DNA from: Streptomyces sp. NBC_00154
Lineage (GTDB): Bacteria > Actinomycetota > Actinomycetes > Streptomycetales > Streptomycetaceae
Assembly (NCBI RefSeq): GCF_026342835.1
Contig: NZ_JAPEMI010000001.1
Coordinates: 2,486,501-2,550,500, forward strand
DNA: 64,000 nucleotides
Direction: 5' to 3'
Every line of letters begins with the position of its first letter. Position 1 is the stretch's first letter. Positions 7,488 through 16,109 of the stretch are shown here, piece by piece. A program made the position numbers and the translations under genes. The notes under the pieces were generated by a model that was not told the origin of the DNA, searched no databases, and saw nothing but the letters and a program-made list of their open reading frames with translations.

Positions 7488-8636
7488 ATGGCGACGCTCA
7501 AGGACGTGACGGCGATAGCCGGGATCGGGCAGACGGCCTTCGCGAAACACCTTCCCGAGTCCGAGAAGACCCTGGCCTGCCGGGCGATCGTCGCAGCCCT
7601 CGACGACGCGGGCATCGCCGCGTCGGAGGTCGACGCGTTCGCCTCGTACACGATGGAGGAGACCGACGAGGTCGAGGTCGCCAAGGCGATCGGGGCCGGT
7701 GATGTCACCTTCTTCTCCAAGGTCGGCTACGGAGGCGGGGGTTCGTGCGCGACGATCGCGCATCTCGCCGCCGCCGTCGCCACCGGGCAGGCGAGTGTCG
7801 GGGTCGCCTGGCGGTCACGGAAGCGCGGCTCGGGGCCCCGGCCCTGGAAGAACACCACCGTGCAGCTGCCGACCCCCGCCCAGTGGACCCGCCCGTACGG
7901 CCTGCTGAGGCCGGCCGACGAGATCGGGATGCTTGCACGGCGGTACATGCACGAGTACGGGGCCACCCGCGACCACCTCTTCAATGTCGCGCTCGCCTGC
8001 CGCAACCGCGCCAACCAGAACCCCGATGCGGTGATGTACGAACGCCCCCTGACCCGCGACATGTATATGACCTCGCGCTGGATCAGCGAGCCGCTCTGCC
8101 TCTTCGACAACTGTCTGGAGACGGACGGGGCGCTCGCCTGCGTCATCGTCTCCTCCGAACGGGCCCGCGACTGCCGGCACAAGCCCGTCTACATCCACTC
8201 CGTCGCCCAGGGCCTGCCCGCCCAGCACCACGGGATGGTCAACTACTGGAACGACGACCCGCTCACCGGACCCGCCTGGACAGCTGCCCGGCAGCTCTGG
8301 AAGCAGGCCGACTTCGGTCCGGACGATGTCGATGTCGCTCAGGTCTACGACGCGTTCACCCCGCTCATCCCGCTCTCCCTGGAGGGCTACGGCTTCTGCG
8401 GGCGCGGTGAGGGTGCCGCGTTCACCGAGGGCGGGGCGCTGGAGAGCGGCGGCCGGCTGCCCATCAACACGGGCGGCGGCGGACTCAGCGAGGGGTACGT
8501 GCACGGTTTCAACCTCATCAACGAGGGCGTGAAGCAACTGCGCGGCACCTCCACCGCCCAGGTGCCGTCCGCCGCCACCTGCCTGGTCACCGCCGGTGAG
8601 GGCGTTCCCACCTCCGCCGTACTGCTGAGGAGCTGA
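7488..8636 (+). CDS. Thiolase-fold lipid-transfer-type protein (Ltp family), copy 1
   Basis: A 382-aa thiolase-superfamily protein of the lipid-transfer/Ltp group. It starts TAIAGIGQTAFAK, contains SKVGYGGGGSCATIAHLAAA at the position of the nucleophile loop, and ends with the thiolase C-terminal half (YDAFTPLIPLSLEGYGFCGRG, PINTGGGGLSEGYVHG). Members such as Ltp2 work with a DUF35 partner as retro-aldolases that remove short side chains from steroid CoA esters; others are thiolases. The DUF35 gene follows after one base. GGAGG at 7477-7481 lies six bases before the ATG. The regulon operator at 7419-7433 lies just upstream. The reaction is inferred; the reactive Cys cannot be assigned with certainty by eye. 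Confidence 0.85.
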   Translation: MATLKDVTAIAGIGQTAFAKHLPESEKTLACRAIVAALDDAGIAASEVDAFASYTMEETDEVEVAKAIGAGDVTFFSKVGYGGGGSCATIAHLAAAVATGQASVGVAWRSRKRGSGPRPWKNTTVQLPTPAQWTRPYGLLRPADEIGMLARRYMHEYGATRDHLFNVALACRNRANQNPDAVMYERPLTRDMYMTSRWISEPLCLFDNCLETDGALACVIVSSERARDCRHKPVYIHSVAQGLPAQHHGMVNYWNDDPLTGPAWTAARQLWKQADFGPDDVDVAQVYDAFTPLIPLSLEGYGFCGRGEGAAFTEGGALESGGRLPINTGGGGLSEGYVHGFNLINEGVKQLRGTSTAQVPSAATCLVTAGEGVPTSAVLLRS

Positions 8637-8637
8637 C

Positions 8638-9078
8638 ATGGAATCGCTGTTGCTGCCCGTCGTCGACGAGGACGGCGCGCCCTTCTGGGAGTACGCCGCC
8701 CGGGGTGAACTCCGCGTCCAGGCGTGCGCCGCCCCCGACTGCGGCAGGCTCCGCTTCCCGCCCCGGCCCTGCTGCCCGCACTGCCGGTCGTTCGAGAGCG
8801 AGTGGCGGGCGATGAGCGGGCGCGGGCGCATCTGGTCGTACGTGGTGCCGCATCCGCCGCTGCTGCCCGCGTACGCCGCACAGGCCCCGTACAACGCCGT
8901 CGTCGTCGAACTCGCCGACGCCCCGCACATCCGGCTGGTCGGCAATGTGGTCAGCGGACCCGAGGCGCCGCTGAACTCGGTCGATCCGGGGAGGTTGCGG
9001 ATCGGGGCGTCGGTGAAGGCGGTCTTCGCACCGGTGAGCCCGGAGCTGGCCATGGTCCGCTGGCAGTTGGAGCGATGA
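8638..9078 (+). CDS. DUF35 zinc-ribbon/OB-fold protein, partner of the thiolase-like protein
   Basis: A 146-aa protein of the DUF35 family. A rubredoxin-like zinc ribbon comes first, with CAAPDC and CCPHC as the two half-sites, followed by an OB fold (GRIWSYVVPHPPLLPAY, APYNAVVVELADAPHIRLVG). DUF35 domains bind acyl-CoA and form obligate complexes with thiolase-fold enzymes, as in ChsH2 with Ltp2. The gene begins one base after the stop of the thiolase-like gene (TGACATG), so translation is probably coupled. It precedes the enoyl-CoA hydratase in the same operon. Confidence 0.88.
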   Translation: MESLLLPVVDEDGAPFWEYAARGELRVQACAAPDCGRLRFPPRPCCPHCRSFESEWRAMSGRGRIWSYVVPHPPLLPAYAAQAPYNAVVVELADAPHIRLVGNVVSGPEAPLNSVDPGRLRIGASVKAVFAPVSPELAMVRWQLER

Positions 9079-9109
9079 GGGGCAGGAGGCGTGTGGTGAG
9101 GGGACGACG

Positions 9110-9889
9110 ATGACACTGCGGACGGAGACCGACAAGAAGACCGGGGTCGCGGTCGTCACCCTCGACCGGCCCGAGAAGCTGAACGCGATCGATCTGGCGA
9201 CGGCCGATGAACTGGCCGGTGTCTGGCGGGCGTTCCGCTTCGATGACGGGGTGCGGGCCGTCGTCGTGACCGGCGCGGGCGGGCGCGCCTTCTGTACGGG
9301 TCTCGACCGGGACGTGGAGGTGCCTCAGCCCTCGTCCCCTTACACGATCGACGATCCGCTGATCGCGATCGGGCCGAAGGCGAACGACCTGTGGAAGCCG
9401 GTGATCGCCGCCGTGGAGGGGATGGCGTGCGGCGGGGCGTTCTATCTGCTGGGCGAGGCGGAGTTCGTCGTCGCATCGGAGGAGGCGACCTTCTTCGACC
9501 CGCATACGACGTACGGCATGGTCAGCGCGTACGAGGCGATCCACATGGCGCAGCGGATGCCGTTCGGGGAGGTGGCCCGGATGTCCTTGATGGGTACGGC
9601 CGAACGGGTGACGGCCCGCCGTGCGTACGAGACCGGGCTGGTCAGCGAGGTGACGGCGCCCGGCGGCGCGGTGGAGGCGGCGGTGCGGGCGGCGGACGTG
9701 ATCGCGTCGTATCCGACGGAGGCGGTGCAGGGGACGGTACGGGCGGTGTGGTCCGCGAAGGAGTCCGCGAGGGCGCAGGCGCTGGCCCATGCCCCGCAGC
9801 TGATCGCGCTCGGGAACCTGCCGGTGGAGCGGCAGGGGGAGCTGTTCAGGGGGCGGGGGCGGGGCGGCGGGGAGTTCCGGCTGCGGTGA
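9110..9889 (+). CDS. Enoyl-CoA hydratase/isomerase family protein, copy 1
   Basis: A 259-aa crotonase-fold protein that would hydrate or isomerise an enoyl-CoA in the cytoplasm. The family signature VTLDRPEKLNAID is at the N-terminus. The two oxyanion-hole segments are visible as GRAFCTGLDRD and EGMACGGAFYLLGEAEFV. A Glu falls at the end of that second helix region; the second usual acidic residue is not obvious (FFDPHTTYGMVSAY). The protein could therefore be a hydratase, an isomerase or a retro-Claisen member. It is last in the thiolase/DUF35 operon, 31 bases behind DUF35. The C-terminus is unusually Gly/Arg-rich (FRGRGRGGGEFRLR). Confidence 0.88.
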   Translation: MTLRTETDKKTGVAVVTLDRPEKLNAIDLATADELAGVWRAFRFDDGVRAVVVTGAGGRAFCTGLDRDVEVPQPSSPYTIDDPLIAIGPKANDLWKPVIAAVEGMACGGAFYLLGEAEFVVASEEATFFDPHTTYGMVSAYEAIHMAQRMPFGEVARMSLMGTAERVTARRAYETGLVSEVTAPGGAVEAAVRAADVIASYPTEAVQGTVRAVWSAKESARAQALAHAPQLIALGNLPVERQGELFRGRGRGGGEFRLR

Positions 9890-9935
9890 CGCGAGGCCGG
9901 AACTCCCGCTGCGGTGAGCCGGAGCCCCCGTCCGC

Positions 9936-10484
9936 TTAGTAGCTGAGTTCGGCCTCGGCCCGGCACTTCTTCACCCGGGACACCTTGCCCGGGCTGTCCA
10001 TCCGCACGGAGACGGTCGCGCTGTCGACTCCCGTCAGCTCCACGTTCGCCTGGCCGGTGTCGACGGTGTTGCCACGCGCGTCGAGGAAGGTGACATCGAC
10101 CTCGTACATGTGCGTGCCGAGCTCGCTCGAGCTGACCCGGACGGTGGAGGAGGTCACAGCCCGACGCTTGCCCTTGCGGGGCCGGGCGCAGCGGATCACG
10201 GTCGCCCCGGGCTCGTCGGTCGCCGTGGCGCCGGGGGTCGCGGTCTCGTAGGTGGAGCTGCCGGACGAGCTGCTCGACGAGTCGTCGTAGATGTCGTCGT
10301 CGTAGTCGTTGTGGTGGTAGCTGCCGTTGCTCTTCTTGGAGTTGGAGCAGCCCCCGCCGCTACCGCTCGAACCGTGACTCCTGCTGCCCCGGCTCTTGCC
10401 GCCGTGGCTCGACGTCGAGAAACCGGTGAGTGCGAGCACCACCACGACCAGAACCGCCGAAAGTTTCAGATGCTGCCGCATCAT
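9936..10484 (-). CDS. Hypothetical secreted or membrane-anchored Ser/Gly/Asp-rich protein
   Basis: A 182-aa protein starting MMRQHLKLSAVLVVVVLALTG, a signal-like hydrophobic segment with no lipobox Cys next to it. A low-complexity stretch of Ser, Gly, Lys, Asp and Tyr follows (about 25-80), then a compact C-terminal domain with beta-strand-like pattern (YEVDVTFLDARGNTVDTG). Two Cys, in VIRCARP and KKCRAE, could form a disulfide outside the cell. The start at 10484 is chosen because AAGGGGGG lies nine bases upstream; a longer reading to 10550 has no ribosome site. I do not recognise a function. It is not preceded by the regulon operator. Confidence 0.75.
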   Translation of the reverse strand: MMRQHLKLSAVLVVVVLALTGFSTSSHGGKSRGSRSHGSSGSGGGCSNSKKSNGSYHHNDYDDDIYDDSSSSSSGSSTYETATPGATATDEPGATVIRCARPRKGKRRAVTSSTVRVSSSELGTHMYEVDVTFLDARGNTVDTGQANVELTGVDSATVSVRMDSPGKVSRVKKCRAEAELSY

Positions 10485-10678
10485 CGATGCAGCCCCCCCT
10501 TGATTTGTTGTCATGTCGCTGTCCATGGACCGCGCGACACCGTAACGCATGGCCTATGCAGGAACAGGTGCCAGGCCGGTCCGCCCCTGGTGGCGAGGGT
10601 CTACGGCCGGGCGTAGCGTCGACGCCGAGAGCGGTGCAGATCCACGACGCCGATCCGCACACCCGCAGGAGGCCGACG

Positions 10679-11365
10679 ATGATCCGCAACATCCTCGGCT
10701 CGATCGTCGCTCTCGCAGGAGCGGCGGCCGTCGTGCTGAGCCCCTTCCGTGTCTGGTACGACGGCCGTCTCGGGCGCCATTACCGGGTCGCGGACCTCTT
10801 CAACGGCATCAGTGGTGCGCAGCCGGGTCCGTTGGCATCGATCTGGCTGCCGTTTCTGTTCGCGGCTGCCGTGGCGGCGGTGGGCGTGGTGCTGCGATCG
10901 CGGCTGCTGGTGGCCTGCGCGGGCGTGATCGTGCTCGGCTTCACCGTGCTGTGGATGGTGCGGCAGGGGCAGGTGGCCGGGAACCTGACGGTGGCGGCGG
11001 ACGGGTCCGGGCTGCAGCTGGGGGTGGCGTATGCGGCGGGCGGCGGGGTGTTGCTCCTGCTGGGCGCGCTGCTGATGTCGGGACGGCACGGCAGTGGCAG
11101 TCGCCTCGGCCGCAGGGCCCGCAACCAGCCGTACGCGGCGCCGGGAGCGGAGCATCCGGATACCTGGCCGCCGACGCAGGAGCCGGGGCCGTCGGTGCAG
11201 ACGAGTCCGTGGCCGGAGCCGGAGGTCGATCCGTACACGGGTCCGGACACGCACGGGAAGGACCAGGACACGGCGTCGTACCCGGTGCAGGAGGAGGGCC
11301 CTGACACGGCGCGGTACCCCGTGCAGGGGGAGGGCCCTGACACGCGACGCCCTCCCCGGCCGTGA
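10679..11365 (+). CDS. Hypothetical membrane protein with a Pro/Asp-rich repetitive tail
   Basis: A 228-aa protein with about four hydrophobic segments in the first 140 residues (ILGSIVALAGAAAVVLSPF, WLPFLFAAAVAAVGVVL, VACAGVIVLGFTVLW, YAAGGGVLLLLGALLM). A long hydrophilic tail follows. The tail repeats DTA(S/R)YPVQ(E/G)EGP twice near its end. AGGAGG at 10667-10672 lies six bases before the ATG. The topology suggests a cytoplasmic Pro-rich tail. It stands alone and converges on afsK. No function is recognised. Confidence 0.75.
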   Translation: MIRNILGSIVALAGAAAVVLSPFRVWYDGRLGRHYRVADLFNGISGAQPGPLASIWLPFLFAAAVAAVGVVLRSRLLVACAGVIVLGFTVLWMVRQGQVAGNLTVAADGSGLQLGVAYAAGGGVLLLLGALLMSGRHGSGSRLGRRARNQPYAAPGAEHPDTWPPTQEPGPSVQTSPWPEPEVDPYTGPDTHGKDQDTASYPVQEEGPDTARYPVQGEGPDTRRPPRP

Positions 11366-11411
11366 CGCGTCCCCCGGTGCAGGGGTTTCCGTCCTCGAAC
11401 GCCGGACGGGC

Positions 11412-11440
11412 GGGAAGCGGCCGCTGAGTGGCCGCTTCCC
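11412..11440. terminator. Bidirectional terminator between the membrane protein gene and afsK
   Basis: A perfect 11-bp stem GGGAAGCGGCC (11412-11422 with 11430-11440) and a 7-base loop. The right arm reaches the last base of the afsK stop codon on the other strand. Confidence 0.85.
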
Positions 11441-13857
11441 TACGCCCGTGCTCTGTTCCCCGTACCCGTTCCCTTCAGCGCGTCCAGCGCGTACACGCAG
11501 CGGTCCTTGCTGCACGCGTACACCACGCCTCCCTGCGCCACCGGTGAACCGGTGATCTCGCCGCCCGTCGCCAGCTTCCATCTCAGCTGGCCACCTGCCG
11601 CGTCCAGCGTGTACAGCACATGGTCGGCGGAGCCGAAGTGGACCCGGCCGTCGGCCACGACCGGGGCGCCGACGACCTCGCCGCCCGCGGCGAAGCGCCA
11701 CTTCGGGGTGCCTGTCACCGCGTCCAGCGTGTAGAGCGCGTTGCCGCTGCCGACGTGGACGTTGCCCGCTGCCACGAGCACCGGTTCGATCGACTGGCGG
11801 GCCTCCGTCGCGATGCGCCAGCGGTCCTTGCCGGTCGACGCGTCGAGCGCGTACACCGTGCCGAGGTAGTCGGCCAGGTACACCCCGCCGCCCGTGACCG
11901 CGGGGCCCGGTGCATAGGCCGGGGGGGAGAGGAAGACCGCGGGCGACTCGAAGTGCCAGCGCACCCGGCCCGCCGCGATGTCGGCGGCGAGGACCCGGGT
12001 GCCTGCGGCGATGTACACGTAGCCGTCCGGCGCCGGCGTCACCCGGACGGGCACCCCGCCGCAGGAGGCCGCGTCGCCGATCGGGTACGACCAGCGCTCG
12101 ATGCCCGTGCGGGCGTCGACGGCGCGCAGCCGGGCGTCCTGCCACAGGTACACGGTGCCTTCGTGGATCGCGGGCCCGGCCTCCGCCGTCTCGAAGTCGG
12201 TCTGTACGCCGCTCGTCTCCCACAGCTTCTCGCCGGTGGACGCCTCCCACGCCTGGACGCCGCCGCCACGCGTGCCGGTGACGACCGTGCCCCGGTCGGC
12301 CTTGAGGGAGTACACCCAGGCGTCCGTCTGCAGCCGCCACCGCTCGGCGCCGGTCAGCGCGTCCAGGGCGTACAGCGAAGGGCCGTCGGAGCCGTGGATG
12401 CGGCCGCCGTCGAGCGCCATCGACCAGGCCACGTCACGGGTCTTGAACTGGCGCCGGCCGTTGCCGACATCCAGGGCATGCACCTCGAAGGACGTCACGT
12501 ACAGCAGGTCCCCGGCGACAACCGGCGTGCCCCACACGTCGTTCGACATCCGGAACCGCCAGGGCCGCCAGCGGTCCGGCCCGGCGGGGGCCGCTTCAGG
12601 GGCGTGCGCCGGAGCGGGTACGGGCGGGGCGGCGGCCGGGGCCGTGCCGTTCAGCCCGGCGGGCGGGCGCACCCAGCCGGTCGCGGGACCGGCCTCGGCG
12701 CCGGCCATGGCACGCACGTCACCGGCGCGCGGCCCGGGCCCGATCGACACCTTCGCACCGCTCAGCCGCACCGGACCGCCCCCGTCCGGACCCTGAACGG
12801 GCGACGGGGAGAAGAAGGGTGCCGGGGACGGGGATCTCAGGTCCGCACCGCTGCGCCACGCCGGCTCCCGGTCCGCGCCCGGCGGGCGATGGGGCGGCGG
12901 GGGCGCCGGAGCAGGCGCGGGTGCGGGTGCGGGTGCGGACGCCGCGGGTGGCGCCGTACGCCCTCCCCCGCGCCGCTGCTCGATCATTGCCGTGGCCGAT
13001 GTCGGCAGCCAGGCCGACGCCGTACCGCTGTCGTCGCTGCCGGAGGCGAAGAGGTGCGGGGCCAGCTGGGCCTGCAGATCGGCGGGGCTGGGCCGCAGCG
13101 CCGCATCCATCTGCATACAGGACTCGATCAGGGGACGCAGATCGTCGGGCAGGCCCTCCACATCGGGGCCCTCCCGCAGCAGCATGAAGACCGTCTCGAC
13201 CGGGTTGGCCCCATGGAACGGCGCATGACCGGTGGCGGCGAACACCAGCGTCGAGCCGAGCGAGAAGATATCGCTGGCCCCCGTCACACTGCGCGAGTCC
13301 CGCGCCTGCTCGGGCGACATGTAGGCGGGGGTGCCGACCGCCACGTTGGTCATCGTCAGCCGGGTGTTGGAGACGCCGGACGCGATCCCGAAGTCGATCA
13401 CCCGCGGGCCGTCCTCGACCACCAGCACGTTCGACGGCTTGAGGTCGCGGTGGACCAGGCCCGCGCCATGGATGGACTGCAGGGCCTCGGCGATCCCAGC
13501 AGCCAGCCAGCGCACCGCCTGGGTCGGCATCGGACCGCACTCATTCACTATTTCCTCGAGTGAGGGAGCGGGCACGTACGCGGTGGCCAGCCACGGCACG
13601 GCGGCGCGCGGATCGGCGTCCACCACGGCCGCCGTGTAGAACCCGCTGACCGCCCGGGCGGCCTCCACCTCACGCGTGAAGCGGACCCGGAACAGCTGGT
13701 CCTCGGCAAGTTCTGTACGTACGGTCTTGATCGCCACCCGTCGGCCCGACGCCGAGCGGGCGAGATAGACCAGCCCCATGCCGCCGGCCCCGAGCCGTCC
13801 CAGTACCTCGAACGGGCCGATCCGTCTCGGGTCGTGCTGCGTCAGCTGCTCCACCAC
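11440..13857 (-). CDS. afsK: AfsK-type Ser/Thr protein kinase with C-terminal PQQ-like beta-propeller
   Basis: A 805-aa Hanks-type kinase. The N-terminal kinase domain (about 14-270) shows the glycine loop GRLGAGGMG, catalytic Lys44 in [13 protein letters not shown] at 136-143 and DFG at 155-157, with activation segment [13 protein letters not shown]. An Ala/Pro-rich linker (about 290-440) leads to a propeller of repeated PQQ-enzyme-like blades ([42 protein letters not shown]). No membrane helix is seen. AfsK in S. coelicolor (799 aa, as I recall) has the same layout, sits on the inner membrane face, and phosphorylates AfsR. The VOC gene next door fits KbpA, the AfsK inhibitor. The start is a GTG pair (13857 or 13854). 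Confidence 0.9.
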   Translation of the reverse strand: MVEQLTQHDPRRIGPFEVLGRLGAGGMGLVYLARSASGRRVAIKTVRTELAEDQLFRVRFTREVEAARAVSGFYTAAVVDADPRAAVPWLATAYVPAPSLEEIVNECGPMPTQAVRWLAAGIAEALQSIHGAGLVHRDLKPSNVLVVEDGPRVIDFGIASGVSNTRLTMTNVAVGTPAYMSPEQARDSRSVTGASDIFSLGSTLVFAATGHAPFHGANPVETVFMLLREGPDVEGLPDDLRPLIESCMQMDAALRPSPADLQAQLAPHLFASGSDDSGTASAWLPTSATAMIEQRRGGGRTAPPAASAPAPAPAPAPAPPPPHRPPGADREPAWRSGADLRSPSPAPFFSPSPVQGPDGGGPVRLSGAKVSIGPGPRAGDVRAMAGAEAGPATGWVRPPAGLNGTAPAAAPPVPAPAHAPEAAPAGPDRWRPWRFRMSNDVWGTPVVAGDLLYVTSFEVHALDVGNGRRQFKTRDVAWSMALDGGRIHGSDGPSLYALDALTGAERWRLQTDAWVYSLKADRGTVVTGTRGGGVQAWEASTGEKLWETSGVQTDFETAEAGPAIHEGTVYLWQDARLRAVDARTGIERWSYPIGDAASCGGVPVRVTPAPDGYVYIAAGTRVLAADIAAGRVRWHFESPAVFLSPPAYAPGPAVTGGGVYLADYLGTVYALDASTGKDRWRIATEARQSIEPVLVAAGNVHVGSGNALYTLDAVTGTPKWRFAAGGEVVGAPVVADGRVHFGSADHVLYTLDAAGGQLRWKLATGGEITGSPVAQGGVVYACSKDRCVYALDALKGTGTGNRARA

Positions 13858-14028
13858 TTACCTGCCACCTCCCCGTACGGACCTCAGCAACAGAGGCCCG
13901 CGAAAAACCGCCCCGTGCAGGGTCTCACCACTGGGCACCACCCGGCGGTGCGCACCCCGATTGTTGCTGGCTGAAGCGATGGTTGCGAACCCGGGGGCGG
14001 ATCGGGGTGTCACATGTCACTCTGCCCT

Positions 14029-15042
14029 CTATCGGGACACCGGGGGCTGAAGTACGGCGAACTCGGCACCCTGATTGTCGTGCAGGACCGCCATCCTCCC
14101 GTACGGGATGTCGAAAGGCGGCACGGAGACCCGGCCGCCGAGGTGGACGCCGGTCTCGGCCGTGGCGTCGCAGTCCGCGACAGCGAAGTAGTTGAGGAAA
14201 TAGCTGGGCATCTCGGCCGGGAACGCGTCGGTGATGACGCTGCGCCCGCCGATCGCGGTGTCGGGGCCCGGTTCAGTGCCTGCCGGGGACCACATCCGGA
14301 AGTCGGCCCCGGGCATGTCCGCGCCCGATCCGCCGATGCCGGACTCAACCGGGCCGGACTCGGGCGTCTCGGGCTCAGGAGTCTCGGACTCGGGGGGCTC
14401 TGACTCAGGGGGCTCGGACTCGGGGGTCTCGGACTCCCCCGTGCCGGGCTCACCGGTCCCGGCCTCGGTCGAGCCGGGCCCGCCGGTGCCGGGCTCCCTC
14501 GTTCCGGACTCGCCCCTGCCCGACTCACCCATGCCGGCCGCGCCGAGATCCGTGCCACGGAACCCGAAGACGCGCTCGTAGAAGGCGTCCACGCGGTCCT
14601 TCTGCCGGGTGTACACCTCGGTCCAGCAGAAGGATCCCGGCTCGTTCTGCTTCTGGAACCCGCTGCGGTCCCCCGCCTGCCAGAGCCCGAAGACCGCGCC
14701 TCCGGGGTCGGCGGCCTGCGCGAGCACCCCAGCACTGCCCACCCTCACGGGGTCGGTGATCACCTGGCCGCCCGCCTGCCGGATCCTGGTGACGGTCGCG
14801 GCGATGTCGTCGGTGGCGAAGTAGATGCCCCAGGCGGTCGGCATCCGGCCGTCCTGCTTGGCGGCCAGTGCGGCAACGAGCTTGCCGCCGCTGAGGGCAT
14901 CGACACCAGGGCCGCCCCTCTCCACCTCTTCGCCGGCCCGGAAGGTCCATCCGAAGAGCTCACCGTAGAAGCGCTTGCCCGCTTCGAGGTCGGGGAGCTG
15001 CACATCCACCCAGCACGGCGCGGAGTGCGCGAATGCGGCCAT
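14029..15042 (-). CDS. Tandem VOC (glyoxalase-fold) protein, probable KbpA, inhibitor of AfsK
   Basis: A 337-aa protein with two vicinal-oxygen-chelate modules. The first (about 8-125) starts APCWVDVQLPDLEAGKRFYGELFGW. The second starts GSFCWTEVYTRQKDRVDAFYERVFGF and ends GRVSVPPFDIPYGRMAVLHD. From memory, S. coelicolor KbpA is 252 aa, lies beside afsK, and binds and inhibits unphosphorylated AfsK. That position is why I propose KbpA, but the name is an inference. The extra length comes from a 75-residue low-complexity insert inside module two. ATG 15042 is preceded by GGAAGGA and is where homology begins. Confidence 0.75.
   Translation of the reverse strand: MAAFAHSAPCWVDVQLPDLEAGKRFYGELFGWTFRAGEEVERGGPGVDALSGGKLVAALAAKQDGRMPTAWGIYFATDDIAATVTRIRQAGGQVITDPVRVGSAGVLAQAADPGGAVFGLWQAGDRSGFQKQNEPGSFCWTEVYTRQKDRVDAFYERVFGFRGTDLGAAGMGESGRGESGTREPGTGGPGSTEAGTGEPGTGESETPESEPPESEPPESETPEPETPESGPVESGIGGSGADMPGADFRMWSPAGTEPGPDTAIGGRSVITDAFPAEMPSYFLNYFAVADCDATAETGVHLGGRVSVPPFDIPYGRMAVLHDNQGAEFAVLQPPVSR
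14311..14532 (-). repeat. Low-complexity insert inside the second VOC module
   Basis: About 75 codons of Gly/Glu/Ser/Pro/Thr only. The DNA repeats short units such as GGACTCGGGGG and GTCTCGGACTC with 9- and 18-base periods, translated as runs like ESEPPESEPPESETPE. It splits the VOC module between FRGTDLGAAG and FRMWSPAGTEP. Confidence 0.85.
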
Positions 15043-15173
15043 GAGCCCGGATCCTTCCGCAGTAGTGACGCTCGTCACACCCAAAGTAGCCGCGGGCCGT
15101 CCGCACCGCGCTGCAACGAGCAGTCGAACACACTCTCGATATTGGAGTTCCCTGCCCACCGCGTCACGGAAAG

Positions 15174-15228
15174 TTATCCACGGAAGTTGTCCACAGGCTG
15201 TTGATAACACAATTCAAGCTGTGGATCG
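15174..15228. promoter_or_regulatory. Cluster of DnaA-box-like sequences
   Basis: TTGTCCACA at 15187-15195 is the preferred Streptomyces DnaA box. TTATCCACG at 15174-15182 differs from it at two positions, and CGATCCACA (reverse strand of 15220-15228) at three. TTGATAACA at 15201 is a further AT-rich near-match. All lie within 55 bases in the gap between the VOC and TetR genes. They may titrate DnaA or regulate TetR; this is not oriC. Confidence 0.55.
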
Positions 15229-15330
15229 GATCCGCCGAAATCCGGCCACTTGCCCCACACCACCCCACCGCACCTGCGGAACTCCCCATTTGCAGTCGGC
15301 CGAATCGCGCTCCGATCACCCCTCGGTAAG

Positions 15331-15345
15331 CTGACGGCATGACAG
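15331..15345. promoter_or_regulatory. Degenerate regulon operator overlapping the TetR start codon
   Basis: CTGAC-GGCAT-GACAG: one perfect arm, the other GACAG instead of GTCAG, and the spacer lacks the conserved final C. It spans the ATG at 15339. If bound, it would give autoregulation, but it is clearly weaker than the eleven sites elsewhere. Confidence 0.3.
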
Positions 15346-15986
15346 GACAAGTGCGCACCGTCGACGGCCGCGTGGCCGGTCGACGCGGACAGGCGACGCG
15401 GCAGAAGCTGCTCGACTGCCTCAGCGAGATGCTCAGCTCCTCGCCGTACCGGGACGTCAAAGTCATCGACGTCGCCCGGAAAGCAGGGACTTCACCCGCG
15501 ACCTTCTACCAATACTTCCCCGACGTCGAGGGCGCCGTCCTCGAGATCGCGGACGAAATGGCCAAGGAGGGCGCCGGGTTGACGGAACTGGTCGCAGGCC
15601 GCTCCTGGGTCGGCAAGTCCGGCTGGCAGACCGCCGAAGAACTCGTCGAGGGATTCCTCGACTTCTGGCGGCGCCACGACGCGATCCTGCGCGTGGTCGA
15701 CCTCGGCGCGGCCGAGGGCGACAAGCGGTTCTACAAGATCCGCATGAAGATCCTGAACTCGGTCACCAACTCGCTTACGGATTCGGTGAAGGATCTCCAG
15801 GCCAAGGGCAAGGTCGACAAGGACATCAGCCCCGCGGCGATGGCGGGCTCACTGGTCGCGATGCTGGCCGCGGTCGCCTCGCACCAGAAAGGCTTCCAGA
15901 CCTGGGGTGTCAAGCAGGCCGAACTCAAGCCGAACCTGGCGCTGTTGGTGCACCTGGGCATCACCGGCAAGAAGCCGACGAAGTAG
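15339..15986 (+). CDS. TetR-family transcriptional regulator
   Basis: A 215-aa TetR-type repressor. The N-terminal helix-turn-helix runs from about residue 12 to 60: RRGQATRQKLLDCLSEML, then VIDVARKAGTSPATFYQYFPD, the canonical recognition helix. The alpha-helical ligand-binding domain follows (FLDFWRRHDAILRVVDLGA, MAGSLVAMLAAVASHQKGF). Members usually dissociate from DNA on binding an acyl-CoA, antibiotic or catabolic intermediate. It is the only TetR in the window, lies between catabolic units, and so is the first candidate to bind the CTGAC-N5-GTCAG operators. Against this, its place next to afsK/kbpA looks ancestral to streptomycetes (SCO4421 position, from memory), so it may instead serve the afs system. 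Confidence 0.9.
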   Translation: MTGQVRTVDGRVAGRRGQATRQKLLDCLSEMLSSSPYRDVKVIDVARKAGTSPATFYQYFPDVEGAVLEIADEMAKEGAGLTELVAGRSWVGKSGWQTAEELVEGFLDFWRRHDAILRVVDLGAAEGDKRFYKIRMKILNSVTNSLTDSVKDLQAKGKVDKDISPAAMAGSLVAMLAAVASHQKGFQTWGVKQAELKPNLALLVHLGITGKKPTK

Positions 15987-16055
15987 CGCCGGCTCCCGGC
16001 TTCCCCTTCCGCTCCGGGCACCGCACGGCCATCCCGGGCTGCCCATGTCCTGTCG

Positions 16056-16094
16056 CGCCGACGGCGGACCACGCAATGTGGTCCGCCGTCGGCG
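16056..16094. terminator. Bidirectional terminator between TetR and deazaflavin reductase genes
   Basis: A perfect 17-bp stem (16056-16072 with 16078-16094, CGCCGACGGCGGACCAC) and a 5-base loop between two convergent genes. Confidence 0.9.
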
Positions 16095-16109
16095 TATCCC
16101 CGCGCCTTA

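Noticed and set aside
15174..15228. Replication origin
   Set aside because: Only three or four DnaA boxes and no dnaA/dnaN neighbours; a full streptomycete oriC has many boxes over a longer region.
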